Shown here one piece after another: positions 24,190 through 36,970 of a DNA stretch of 64,000 nt. Numbering within the stretch: position 1 is the stretch's first letter; each line of letters opens with the position of its first letter. Made by a program: the position numbers and the translations under genes. Origin of the DNA: Phoronis australis (Eukaryota > Phoronida > Phoronidae); assembly GCA_002633005.1 (NCBI GenBank), contig NMRA01000217.1:497952-561951 (forward strand), in the 5' to 3' direction. The notes beneath the pieces are model-generated. The model saw only the letters and a list, made by a program, of their open reading frames with translations, was not told where the DNA came from and did not search any database.

Positions 24190-25215
24190 TGTCTCATGCA
24201 TTGAGTCATTAATGACAGTGTCTTCCATGAATTGTCTTCTCTTGACCTTTCATACCGTTAATGATAGCACTATAAGAAATAATCAAAGTTGGGGTGGCCG
24301 GAGACCGATACGGAGATTAAACTAAAATTCGTAGCAACCTGCGGGGACATTACAATATGAACGCAAAATGAGTTTTGACCGAGTTGAAGATTTTTTGCAC
24401 CGAACACATGGCCATAACCCCCTTAGAAGCCTCCCTTCCCATGCCAGTGGTTCTCACAACGAAATTGAAGGCAAATTCGGCTGGTAGTCGCGTCCACAAT
24501 CTCCAAGTAAACAAACAGCGACGCCATCTATCGTTTAGACGAACCACGCCTGCCAGTCACAGTTTATGTACATAGCTTTTTTAATACACATTAATCTTCA
24601 GTGTGGTTTGGAGAGTTTGGAAATTAGTTGTGTTGTCTGTTTTTTTCTCTAAAATACCGGCACTTTACGTCGTTTCTGTAAGCTAATTACACGTTTCAAG
24701 AGACCCCCTATTAGTGGTTGAGGCAACAGAGAACAGGCAATAGGACGAAGTGCAGTTCGTGTAATGCATCGTAAGCACAAACTATGGGAGATGCAAGATT
24801 TTTATTTTAGATTGTGAAGGGAGAGGTTATGAATGACTAAACATATTATTATAAGGTCAGTTTTGAGAAGGTGCATTATGGCTGCTACAGAGTGCCAAAG
24901 TTGGTGGATAATGGCTTCAGTGAAAACCTGCAAACTAGCCGTATTTGCTACACAAAATCAAAACATACAAAGTTGAACATGAATTTTAAAACTTATCCCA
25001 TTAAATTATGCAATCATAGTTCTTTAAACCGTATCACTCATTTGTTTTCAGCTAGCAATACATGCTAATAAAATGCTTTCAAACTTGTCTACTTTGACGC
25101 CAAGTTTTGTTGTAAAATGGGAGTACATGTCATAAATAGAGAAAAAAGGGACGAAAATTTTTAAAAAGCGAAATTTTTGTACATCTCACTTAACCAAACT
25201 CATCTGCTAAGTCTA
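24190..25215 (+). repeat. Repeat R3, copy A, block 3
   Basis: It matches about 35780-36730. Shared blocks include gagtcattaat, tcgcgtcca, agcgacgccatctatc and ggctgcta(c/t)agagtgcca. Confidence 0.8.
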
Positions 25216-25420
25216 AAAAATATGAGTTTCTGGGTATAGATTCTACAGTCCTATAAAACAACTTGATTTTTGCATTGCGCTCAATGAGGTTTGTTTCTTT
25301 TTAAGTTGCCAGTTAATTTGCAAGAAAGGCACTTGGTTATGAAATAATGGCATTAAAGCGTCAAAGCTTTAAGGATTGCTCTTTTCGTGGGTCAAAAATG
25401 TCTTAGTTTAAGACAAGATA

Positions 25421-25574
25421 CAGGGGCGGATCCAGTATTTTGAGTTAGGGTAGGCCAGGGCAGAGTACTAGCCAGGATTTTGCCAGTCAGACATTCGCAC
25501 CCCCGAACTGCCAAATGGACTCTGGGAGAATTTTAGGGGGACATGGCTCCATTGGCCCCCCTAAATCCGCCACT
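25421..25574 (-). mobile_element. hAT-like MITE, copy 3 (inverted)
   Basis: It runs from caggggcggatccag to aaatccgccact, in the opposite orientation to the 22 kb pair. The same internal block reads reversed (gccagtcagacattcgc). Confidence 0.8.
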
Positions 25575-25934
25575 AATATAAAATACGAATGATGTGGCAA
25601 ACAAAAGCCTATGAGCACAACTGCGACTACAGTATACATTTAAGCATAGAAAATAAAGAAATGTTAACAAGGCTTAATCCCGGTGCATTCCGTTAATTCA
25701 GTTTTCAATATCCAAAAAGAAAACGGACAATCCAACTTTTGTTCAATATCCCAAACTCCAACCAACATAACAAAAATTGAAAACCCAATATTTATTAAGA
25801 GGATACCGAACCCGGTTTTGGCCTATTAAGATATATCGAAAACGATGTTCCAATCCAATTCTGTGAAATAAAATAATGCTCTGCAAGCCTCGACAACCCT
25901 CAAAGATTCGAAGCACAGTTGGAACATTCCTTTC
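25575..25934. other. No gene seen
   Basis: AT-rich sequence. A minus-strand open frame over 25743-26018 has no recognisable domain. Confidence 0.35.
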
Positions 25935-26160
25935 AAAGTCTGCTAAACGGACAAGCGTGACGTACGCTTTTAGCGAGTTACACAGCAACTGTGGGAATGA
26001 CCACCCACTAAGAACCATAATAACCGTGACATAGAGAGTACTAGTTTTTAAATGATTCTACTTTTATCTTTCAAGACTGATGCAATAATTCATTAGTATA
26101 CGATAGAACGAGGAATGGTCGAAATCATCAAGGCAGGATTTAGGATCCTTTTAAATATTC
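25935..26160 (+). repeat. Repeat R7, copy a
   Basis: Diverged match to 59063-59292. Shared pieces are aaagtctgctaaa, aagcgtgac, gaccaccca and caggattta followed by gtatcctt-like sequence. Confidence 0.55.
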
Positions 26161-27263
26161 GATTTTCAATTCGTGAAATTAAACTTGAAAATCGGATTTC
26201 CAATTGTTTGTTTTCCATGTTGAAATTTGAATTAAGTACTGATACCGTATTTCACGTTCATGTACATTGTCGGTTGTCAGCGAATTGAAACATTGACCCG
26301 CCTTATTAACAAAATGCTCCATGGTGCCTACTCCGATACCCAGATTGTAGTCTTGTATATCCAAATCGGACGCGGGTGTCAGCCGGGACCCCGGCGTTAT
26401 CTTGTACAATAACCAGTGGCGTAGCTAAGATTATCGACAGAAGAGCGCAAGTCAGTCGACGACATGACTCCTCTTCCCACTGAGGGGCGCGCCCTCTCTC
26501 CCTGTTGCTACGGCCGGGCGTCACTACGTATTGGGTCACACATCCACTTTTTGCAACCTCGTTTGTACACCCCTTCGTCATAAACTTTGGTTTGTGCCCA
26601 CTCATAGGTCATCCCTTAGTCATCCCGTCTACGCCAACACCTTTCGGAGATGCTGGACCGAGGGGGGAGGGGGGGGGGTAATTTTAACATTTGTGGGGAC
26701 CGGGGACCGACGGAGAGAAATTAATTTTTCGTAAAACTTTTGAAGGAGTGACAACATTGGCAGCAGGGTCAAATGGCAAGTCAACGATTTTTGACTATTT
26801 TCCAAAAGTGATTACAGATTATCTGAGGAATATAGTTTATTATATTAGAAAGAGCGCTTATTTTTCTACATAATATGATAATTTTGTTTGTTCCATGGCA
26901 TAATTATGGTCTCAAAATGTTGAATTCAACACTCGTTATCGGAATTTCCAAGGCGCGCTCCTACATGTAGTTATATCGTTGATGTATAGATGGCGCTCAG
27001 GTCAAGTAAATTGTATACTGTAGTCTCATGTAACCTCTTCAAGTCTGCGGTCATATCATACGTTTGTAAGCGCAGACTATTGTCATGCAAACACCTGGAA
27101 ATACTTAAAGAGGCTTGCAAATGTCAAACAAGAAACCACGGCATTTCTAAAATATCTTAGCCCCAATTAATGATGTTTCTAAGCTATGACATAAAGTTAT
27201 CCTGCTACGGCCACGGTAGGCATAAGATTTGAGTTTTGGTTTAAATGATCAACATTTAGGTCT
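26161..27263. other. No gene seen
   Basis: It holds a cagtggcgtagc motif (26413) like those in R3 block 2, probably a decayed MITE end, and a G-run near 26660. No coding signal is recognised. Confidence 0.35.
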
Positions 27264-29085
27264 ATTATCACTGTATTGTTGTGGAACATTTTTCGGTGAT
27301 ATTTTTCACAATCTAATGGCCCTACACATTGCCAAGTTGAAGTTCGGCTGCTTTCGATTCGAGAATTGGCAAAGGCTGTGGAGTCAAAGCATTGCGACTT
27401 ACCGGAAGATGCGAAATGATGTTAAATTTCCAGCCATGATATCGGGGTATGATATTTAATTTCCAGCCACATCAGAATGTTCTCTATCAAAGGTAAACAA
27501 ATCCCCATTTAGAGTTTCAATGCCGAAATTGTTCTTGAAATCCTATTTCACACACCACCTCGCTTGGTTTTGTGAATTCGCAACAGGTGGCGAAAGCATC
27601 GTTTGTACCGACTGTGTATGTCAAAAATTACTTTATTTTCTGTCTAAATTAAGACCGAAGACCAAAGTACGACTTCGTTTTCCTGAAAATATCTTTTCTG
27701 AATTTTCGTCTTCGGTCTTGACTTAGCCCAAATTTCAGTTTTACACAAATTTTTGATTTAAAATCTTAAATCAGTTTTAATGAAACGAGCATCTGATTAG
27801 CTCTCATTGACGACGCCCAGCTTTGAAACCAATCACATGGCACAGTCGGTTTACTCGGATAACTGTCAATCAAGTACAGCGATTGCCCTCTGTATTGGGG
27901 AGTACTAGAAGTTTTTTGTTGTTGCCTGGAACCCTGCATTACTAAGATGAATCGCCGTTACAAGCGAACCTAAAAATCACTTATAATCCGAACACAGAGA
28001 ACAGATTGAGATCAGTTTTGTAAAGGTATGATATTTAAATTAAACGTAATGTTTACGGAAGGCGGTTCACGGCAGCTTTAAAATACTCTGTCGTTATACT
28101 GCCAGCTGACTGAGAACGTCAAGAATCTCGACTTCAAGCTGGGAACAAGGACGTTTCTTTTCATAAATCATGCATATTTGGGATGACCAACGCTTGTAAT
28201 GACCAATTTCAAAGAAGCATAAGGAAGATTTATAGCTGATTTGTCATGGTCATTGGTTTGACAGTTGTATTAATCATTTCCCTTTCTAGTCTACGTTAAA
28301 CAATGCGGAGCATTTTTAAAGTAATATATACATGTGTACCAGCATATTAATGCATTCTATTTCAGAGAAAATCAAGTCAGTGATGGAATGTATTTCGCTA
28401 GTCGTTATCGTTTCTGTTTGCAGTAACAGTTCAATAACATTTGAAAATAACGTGTTTAACATCACTCATTCTCGAACGAAATAAATTCACGCCTAGGTGT
28501 ACGGATGATCCGAACAACTCTCGTGGGTATTGACTGCGACTGCAAAAGAAAACCTTGAACTTGGTAATCAAAATTTCCGAAAGAATTTTGGCAGCAAATA
28601 TTGCTTGAAAATCCTGCAAGGCTTTGGGTAGCTAGAGAGAGAGGTTGACAACGGAAAGACAGAATGCCAAACACGTGAAAATATTAAGCGTAGAGTTGCC
28701 AATAGCGCCACTTTGGAGACACAGACAGTGCTGACAATGGGTACATATGAGGTGACGTCAATGAAGCTGATTTGTCAGATTTTTCCCTTAAAGAAGTTTT
28801 TGATAACCGAATTCGTGACACCTCAAAGCTTGTACTAGAGATACAGTGTAAATGGAACGCTGCACGAATTTGAATTGTCTCAGTCAATCGGTGCTCAACT
28901 ATGTGAACCTTTTTAACCAGGCTGTACTTATGTGCAATTATCTTTAATTCCGTTAGCTCTAACCACTGCAATGTATATGTTTTCTGAAAAGTGAATACAT
29001 TTTCTAAAAAACATTATTATTCTTTTTTCACGAGATATGCGTTTTTCAGTAAAAAAATTCTTTTGACTTTGAACAGAGAATTTTT
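27264..29085 (+). repeat. Long dispersed repeat R2, copy b (1.82 kb)
   Basis: Near-identical direct duplicate of 787-2640. It keeps a complete inverted repeat, taagaccgaagac (27650-27662) against gtcttcggtctt (27708-27719), which copy a has lost on its right side. A weaker relative of this part is seen at 49300-49430. TGACGTCA lies at 28753-28760. Confidence 0.85.
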
Positions 29086-29089
29086 TTGT

Positions 29090-29161
29090 CAACATGTTGA
29101 TAACGGCATTTTCGAGAAAACCTTATCTCAGAGTTTCGAAAATGCCGTTATCAACATGCTG
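29090..29161. repeat. 26-bp stem hairpin at the end of R2 copy b
   Basis: The left arm (29090-29117, gataacggcattttcga core) pairs with the right arm (29134-29161, tcgaaaatgccgttatc core) around a short loop. Only small mismatches occur near the loop and at the outer end. It begins where the similarity to R2 copy a stops. Confidence 0.85.
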
Positions 29162-29454
29162 AAAAAAGACCAATATGATTGCACTAAAATGAACTTACTT
29201 TAGACAGTTTTTTGGTCCGGGCCCCTTTTCTCTACTGAGTACGTGATAAGATGAAACCATTTTTATGCCAGTCATTGGCCTAAATTAAAAGTTCTTTTTA
29301 ATGTCACTTTTTACAAAATGTCTGAAGGCTACATGAATATCCTAAAAAAATTTCAACTTCTCGCTTGCAAGTAGTAAAGGTTTAAGAAAAGCCAAAACAG
29401 CAAAAAGAGGGTCAAGGAGTCAACAACAGGCAAGTTTTTAGTCAAAGTAGACTC
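29162..29454. other. No feature seen
   Basis: AT-rich sequence. Confidence 0.35.
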
Positions 29455-29580
29455 AAAAATTAAGCAAATACCATTTGCAGCCTTCATCGGCATGCAGCAC
29501 AAAACTTAAAATGTCCAACCAACCCAACAGGCGCCAATTTTTAATAAAATTGGGCCAGGGGAGGTAACCGTGGCTCAAAA
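29455..29580 (+). repeat. Repeat R3, tail fragment
   Basis: It matches 36845-36965 (aagcaaatgccatt, gcagccttca, ccaac(c)caacagg, aaattggcccag). This is a separate short copy of the R3 right end. Confidence 0.65.
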
Positions 29581-30111
29581 AAATATTGAGAGCCACCGAA
29601 GCGCGCGCCCAGCCCATACGATATGAACTTCTTACCGTTATGATGATGTCTCAAAATTTACTTTAAAGAGATATGGAACGCGAAATCTCGTCAAAAAATC
29701 TTTTAAAAAATTCCTGACCAAAGTACCATCTCGCAACGTCTACTACAGAGTTATTCACTTTCCCCAGTAGGTTAATTTCAAAATTCACGATTTAAAATAC
29801 GCGCCTAAGGAAAAACTCTGTTATACGTACCAGCAAGTTCTAATCTCCCTGCCACTTATGATAAATGCGCGCATGCGCTCAGAATTCTTCGACAAACAGC
29901 TGGCTTACAAGATGGATATAAACGGCAGATTATTATGTGTGATCGCACTCCGAAACTCCATGAGGTCGACAACACAGTATGAAACAAGCCAGTCAAGCAA
30001 GTGATTTCTCAAAAAGAATTTCAAGTGCAGTTTAGAATATAGTTGAACACTACGGCACCTATATATCTAATTTTAAACACTTAGGACTTATGTCAAATGC
30101 TTCTTAATCGC
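29581..30111. other. No gene seen
   Basis: Nothing recognised. Confidence 0.35.
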
Positions 30112-30270
30112 ACTGGCTTCTGCTTGAAGTCGCCATTGTTTTGTTTACATCAAAGGTCAAAGGTCACATTTTTCATTTAAGAGAAATGTGCTACGTCTAT
30201 GTCTTGGCATACCAAATAGGGAAACGCGCTTTGCCTTGTGGGAAAAGTCGACAAAGTGACGAGCAGTTGG
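30112..30270 (+). repeat. Repeat R5, copy b
   Basis: Inverted homologue of 7965-8095. It has an extra piece around 30205-30230 that the other copy lacks. Confidence 0.55.
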
Positions 30271-31006
30271 CAGATAGTTTTTGTGAAAGTTGAAACTAAA
30301 AGCAAAATGCTTTGACATCAGTAAAAATTCAAACTTTTTACGTACAATCGGTAAAAATACCTGGTGAGCGGGTTGAATTCTGTTTCAGTGACAGAGAACC
30401 ACTTCGAATAATGCAATTTAGTCTGTTCTTCCCGTTCCAGGCATCTTTAACGAAATCAAATGTCATTTCTGGGCTTAAAAAGAATTGGCAGATCGCCATT
30501 GCTTCAAAACGAGGCTCGTTATGAACTTTCTTTTTCTTCGCCAAGGTGCATGCGCAAAATGACGCCATTTCGCACTACGAGTAACAGCGCACTCTTCCAC
30601 TGAACATTGTTGGACATTTTGCAAATAAGCAGTAATGTACTTTTTGGTTTGGAGTAAGTGCCAATGTTTCGGTTTGATAAGGAATGTGCATGGTTCGGAA
30701 TCATCAAATGATTGTAAAGGAATTACTGTGTTTCGTCTTCCTTTGGTCGCTACCCTACTGGCCAGAAAATAGAGGAGTTAGTTTCCTGCAAAGACCCATG
30801 GCGTTCAGCAATGGAGGCGCAGTGGCGGTGCGTTAACCTTCCAGCCTAGAGAAAGGGCGATGTAGTGCCAATGACTTCAAAACCACAATTTACCACTCCA
30901 TACCCCCCGACCTATCTCGTTCCCATACTCAACTTGCATTGGAGTGCGTTTGGACTGAAATCACGACAGCTCGTTGTTAATTGTTCAAAAAACGACGAAC
31001 GCTTAT
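30271..31006. other. Unassigned; ends at a single N
   Basis: No gene is recognised. Bases 30977-31003 are repeated, with one difference, at 32381-32407 on the far side of the transposon. The N at 31007 is best read as an assembly join. Confidence 0.6.
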
Positions 31007-31007
31007 N

Positions 31008-32379
31008 ATTTCGCTCTTACGGATTTATTGGTATTTGGACACACCGTAGCCTACAAAGTTTGGCAGGCCAATAAGGTCCGTAGCAGGAGTTTGGGGTCTG
31101 TTCGGAGATAATTTCGAAGTATTTTCCGTGAGATACAGACACGAGAACCTAGATCTGTGTTGTTTAGACTTGTGATTTTTTGAGTTCTAAACACAAAGCG
31201 CTTGATAGCCTGGCCAGTGGATCGGAGACCGATTGGGCCCGTCGCGGCCGACCGGATTGACTCGTTATCCCCGCCAGTGCCGGGCTCCACACATCGCGAA
31301 CATAAACCAGCCAAAGTTCAGTGGAAACTAAACTTTCAGTCAAGAAAATACTATACTAGTGAGCCAAAGTAATGTGCACCTGATTATGTTGGTGAACTAA
31401 CCACGAAACTGCAAATCTACCTACTCGTCGTGGGCCGCGAATTCAGGTTCCGCTTTGGCCACAGCACCGTCAGGGCAGAAGTTGTACATTGACAATCATT
31501 ATTTGAGTAAGGTAAATATAAATAAAGATTCCCCTAACACCTGGCCGTGGGATGGAAATCGAGTTTCACAACAGTTTCTGCCAGCAAACACTATATTAGC
31601 ATGTGCTCACACGGCCTAGGTGTCCCGTCAATTAGTTCTATTGCACCTAAAGCCGGTAACGCAGTGCCTTTGCTGGCTTCTCAAATCATGTGCACTCACA
31701 AACACTCCAAAGGCATTACAAATTGCATCTAACGAGACAGACTTTGTTTCAGTTTTATATAAGTATTTGTTAGGGTGAGAATAATTCATTTTGAAACAGA
31801 ACGCTCAGTAATAAACGCCAACATGGCACTCGCAATCCCGACTTAGGACGAGCTAGAGCTCATCAGTCCCGACTTCGCAGGTGGATCGTTAAGTTTTACA
31901 GGCTATCAATTCGAACAGGAATACAGTGATGAAAAAATACTAGAGAGGCGCCGTGAACAAACTCAGACAACGTAACGTATGGAGTTATTTGGTAAGCCGG
32001 CATTCGTCAGGCACTGTCGACGTCTGCAGGCCACAGACACGGAGATGTTTTACGGCCTCATACTTGCTATTTACAGCGTACATTTCACTCTTCACTACCA
32101 TGAGCCACTTCCTAAGCATTTCGGACACTCGAGGAAGTAAAAAAACGATATACCCGCATTCCTCGCAGCTGCTTAGTTCGGACAAGCAGGAACGATGCAC
32201 CGCAACACAGCGGCATTCACTCTGCATATGAACCAATGACGTCGCTAGCGTCGTTTCTCTCCTTCCTCACAGGTTAACGCGACACCTCTTGGCAAGGTAA
32301 GGTCGACCGTATGCGAGGCGATGTGGATATAGAACGATTAAGACGGCAAAAAGACTAATTAAATTGGGTGGCATTCTCC
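31008..32379. mobile_element. Kolobok-like element, copy 2 (left end missing)
   Basis: It is homologous to copies 1 and 3 from just after the N to the right terminal repeat GGTGGCATTCTCC (32367-32379), which is followed by TTTAA. The left terminal repeat is absent because the sequence is cut at the N. It includes the plus-strand acidic exon (31823-31991) that copy 1 lacks. The minus-strand THAP frame survives in part (about 31985-32236, with MLRKW and KYEAVKHLRVCG) but is frameshifted on its N-terminal side. Confidence 0.75.
31823..31991 (+). pseudogene. Acidic YQFE exon remnant in transposon copy 2
   Basis: It begins with an ATG in good context (ccaacATGG) and ends at a splice-donor match, TTTG/GTAAGC. 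The frame is broken by early stops but keeps SFTGYQFEQEYSDE. Acidic leaders with a YxFEP-like motif occur, from memory, at the start of the P2X7-domain-like protein families that are multiplied in invertebrate genomes. That assignment is tentative. It faces the THAP frame, which is on the opposite strand. Confidence 0.4.
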
Positions 32380-34446
32380 TTTAATTGTTCAATAAACGAC
32401 GAACGCTATTCAACGCCTGAACGAGTGAGGTGAAATTTTTACTCGCGCTTTTCTTTTCCTCTCGTAGTTTGAAGCGTATACTCCTTTACGTTGAGCCCTA
32501 CCCGGGGTACTAGGGTTATATTCCCGACTGAATCCTTGGCCATGCATGCAAGCCAACCCCAATAAACTCTGAAGTGTTTTCTTGAGTCGACAATGGTTCC
32601 AGTGTTCTTGTTGGAAACGGCAAGGGATATTATGAGAACGATGTCACGAACGTAACAGACCTTATTCGATTTTCGTGTTGAGATAGCTCAACAGGGAAAA
32701 TGGAGCGATAATTAAACTATTAGCGTCAAAGTCACTTGAACGTGTATTTCTGTATACGAGCTTCAGGTTCTGTTTCATGAATGTCACAATTGCTGCAAAA
32801 AGTTTAGCTAAGTTTCTATGAGCGCATCACACTCTAGAAATAATTTTAAGAATTATCTCAGTAATTACCAGTTACAGCGTAAATTCTCAGAGACTTAGCA
32901 GTTTTGCTAAAGTGAGATTTATTTTTTTTTTAAGAAATGTGTGTGACCGTTAGACCAAATGTATAACTTAGGTCACTTTTCATGAAACAAACCCTCGACG
33001 TATTTCACGTTTTGAGCGAATAATGAAATCGTCACAAAATGTGCTAAATCCTTCATTGTAATAATGACGCAAAACGTGGTATTAAGACAACAATACGCAC
33101 ACACATAAAACAGAAATTAGGTGAGTGTATGTCTTCAATTTAACATAAAAGTGAATCCCAATTTAGGTGTATTGACAACCTTTGTATTCTTGTATCATTT
33201 TTTTTCAGTTATTGCGAGGCTACATTTTGACGAGGGTGGAGGGAACCTCATTTTCCAAAAGAGAAACGGTCGTTCATATACATGTATACATGTATTTGCC
33301 CTAAAATCCAGTCGTCGGTGTTCTTTTTGGTCATGCCTGGAGGGCACACGCATAAAAAATGAGTACTTCCCGTCGATGCATCCAGAGATCCGCCACAGTT
33401 GAAATTTCAATCTCTAATCAAACTAATGGTTTCAGTTACAGATTTATAAAAGGACCACGAGCCCTGGAAGGTTTGCACAAACATGTGTTAACATAATCAA
33501 GGCGTTCTCAGTGACACATTTCACATGAACGTGTTTTATAGTGTTCACCTACATGAACAATGTAACATGTTTATTCAGGGAAGGAATCCAATCCTCTCTC
33601 ACTCAAAGTTCTGTATTTTCCCTTGTCATTGATCCTGCAGTTTTCAAACTAGTGAGCTTATAACTTGTTCACCTTGTAGGCCTAATTCCTGGAAATTTGC
33701 GGCGGAGACTTGCTGCCAAAGTAGCCGGATAAGGAATAGAAATAATTGATAATTAAATTATTTTTCCAAAAAAAAACAAGCACCCTTTTTTAACCGCAAT
33801 CTAAATGGTTGAGTATTATGGTTATCCACCTGCACCTCTGTCAAAAAAATGATCAAGTACCGCGTGGATAATCAACACTTCGAGCATTTTTCTACTTTCA
33901 GCATCAAGCTCGTAATGCATTCAATCTATTTTCGCCAGACAACACTTCTATTGATGATTGTTACAATACATGCAACCCACGTGGGTGGAAAACCCTTGAG
34001 GTAAGCAACAGTGAGTGAATTGCACTTACATGTAACTAAGCCTGGCGATTGAATCGATGAGCGTGAATAAATGACTCGCTTTCCAACGACTGTAGCTATA
34101 ATTAAATGAGCACTGATAATTCTGTCCCTTGATTGACTGAAAACTAGTACGTACAACAACTTCCGATATAGCGTGACATTTGCCAACTGAGGTGACACTC
34201 ATCCGATTTTGCTGATTTTGGGTTTGAAAAAAGAGTCTTACCAGTGCTAACGGCCATTTGCACAGGGTGTGCAAAACCTGGAGGGGGCCAAAAACTTCAA
34301 AAGCCTTGCACAAAAGCTAAAGATTTGGTTTCAAAGTCAATTTTCCATCTTTTGCGGCTACCGGAATTGCAGTTGGCTACTTCAAAAAACGAGCAAAAAA
34401 CACCAAAAGAGCAGTTTTTTTAACCAAAAGCCACTATTTCCGTGCA
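32380..34446. other. No gene seen
   Basis: AT-rich sequence. A tacatgta cluster lies near 33281. Nothing coding was recognised. Confidence 0.35.
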
Positions 34447-36970
34447 ATTAAGAGGCAGTCTACATAAAAACCCGATTTTCAAAATTCAAAACGACTTCAT
34501 TTTTTGTACATGGATAGTTATCTTAAAAATATCTAAATGCCGCATTTTGTGCACTCAATGACGCATAATTTCACCACTGGACCATTAGAACGTCTCGAAA
34601 ATTATATGTTTTCAGCAACGAAAATCAGTAACTTACGAACTATATTGAAAGTTGTGCTTTAGTAGCTGGAATAGCCAATGTATATTTGGCATAATTATTT
34701 GGCATTTATTCAAATTTGACAGCTTCGTGCTAGACAGGGGAGATAATCCACATACCACTTTTCCTAGCTAATTTTAGTGGAAGTTTTTATAACCCTCTTA
34801 CCGCCATATTGCACCTTGTAGCTCTATGTAACTTTTTGAACATACAGCTAAAGAGTTAATCTTGACTGAGCAAAAATGTCTTGCCTCAACTTTACATTTT
34901 AGTGAAAATTGTCTTGCAAAACTGCCCATTTCTGAAATGAAGAGCAGAGTTTAAAGACCAGTTGAACGAAAACATGAACAAGAATTTTGCATTAAATTGT
35001 TATAAAAATCAAGTCTAAGCTCTTTCAAATGAAAACAAGTTTTTTCTATATGTATTGCGCAGTCAGTATCAAACTGAACCCGATGACCTTTGCCCAGTCA
35101 GTCATTTGATGATCAAGTGTTAGGACATAGGTGTATATTAAAAACTTGTACATGTAACTCGCTTGTTTTCTCCCATTAAGAGGTTAAATTGAACACCTTT
35201 GAATTTTTGAACTTGTAAGAATTGTTATTTGTAAAGACTGGTCGATGGTATCATGTGCTTAAAGTCGAAATGGGCAACGAAGGTTCTTTTTGTTCTTTTA
35301 AACAGTTTTCAACAAAAAGTGCTATCACGAAAGCTTTGTGGCTTTAGTTAGGCATGCTAAAGACACTTCAGAACATCTGTGATGCTGGAGAGTATTGACC
35401 CCATAAATCAAGGCCAGTTGCAAAGTATGGGCTCGTACTAGTAAGTCGTGAAGTCAAATCAGCAGCATTGTTCACCGAAGAGAATTAGCTGGCGGTTTTC
35501 ACCCAAGCACAAAGCTCCTGTACCTTGAACACCTGAAATGACAGCAGTCAGTCTAGCGGCGTAGCGAGCACCTCAAGTGGCACCCTCGCTCCCACCCTCC
35601 CCGGTTGGTAGCCGTGTAACGCCCCGGTTAACATATACGTGGTCCCCCGCTTGGACAACACCCTCTTCTGCATGCGCCCTGGGGCACCTGACTACCCCTG
35701 GCTAAGTCACAGAGGCAGTCACACGATATCTTAGTCCAGGCCATAACTCATGTTGAACATTGTTGACCTAAAGACTTCCCTGAAAAGAGTCATTAATAAA
35801 ATTGTCTTTCATGAATTGTTTTCTATTGACCTTGAATGTTTGCTTCACTGCCATAAATATTCGATGTTGAGTGCAAACGTCAGATTTCTGTCGATCGGTG
35901 GAGACTAGCAACCAAGGGAAACATTACACCATGAACGCAAAATTGCAAATTTTTTACCTAGTTGACGAATTTTTGCACTGAACAGAGGTCCACAACCCCT
36001 TTTTAAGCCAATGGCTCTCACAACGAAGATAAAAAACGAAAGAAGGCAGATTCGGCTTCTAGTCGCGTCCAGTCTCCATGGAGACAAATAGCGACGCCAT
36101 CTATCATACGGCCGAAGTACGCATGCCAGTCATATTTATGTAACATCAATGTGTTTTTCAAGGAATAATAATTAGTAACGCTGTTTTTCTCTAAGATACA
36201 AGCTATTTTTGTCATGTTTTTGCAAGCTAATTACATGTTCCAAGCGCCCTCTATTGAGGCAACTGAGAACAGGCAAATAGGACCAAGTGCAGTTGGTGTA
36301 ACGTTTCGTAAGTAAAAACTACGGGAGAGACAAGATTTTTTTTGTTTCATATTACGAACAGGTTAGGAATGACTGAACAAATTACTATAAAGCCAGTTCT
36401 TGGAAAGGTGCAATATGGCTGTTATGGAGTGCCAAATTTGGCCGAAAATGGCTTCAGTGAAAACCTTCAAAGTGGCCGCTTTTGCCATACAAAATCAAGA
36501 CATACAGATATAAAAGTGAACACGTTATGCCATTGAATTATTCAATCATAGTCCTTTCAAACTGTATCGCTCATTCGTTATCAGCTTACTACATGTATAC
36601 ATGCTAGTAAAATGCATTCAAACATGTCTACTTCGGCGCCCATAAAAAGAGAAATAATGGATGAGAATTCTTAAAAATTGAGATTTGTCTACATCTCACC
36701 AAACCAAACCCATGTGCTAAGTCTATGTATCTGAAATCTATCTGTTGGTTTTTAAACAGAGTAACTATAAATACCAACTGAGGGACATTAATACGAAATG
36801 AGAGACAATGCTTTCAGACTGTCATAACTCTACTGATTATAGAAATCAAGCAAATGCCATTCGCAGCCTTCACGTGCAGCACACAACTTTTAAAAATTCC
36901 CGACCAACTGAACAGGGGCTACTTTTTAAAGAAATTGGCCCAGTCAAATTCAACCATAGCTCACCTAACA
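34447..36970 (+). repeat. Repeat R3, copy B (contiguous)
   Basis: Uninterrupted version of the repeat whose copy A is scattered over 18905-25215; its tail recurs at 29455-29580. Copies differ by many substitutions and small indels, so the duplication is not recent. No reading frame is shared between the copies. Confidence 0.8.
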
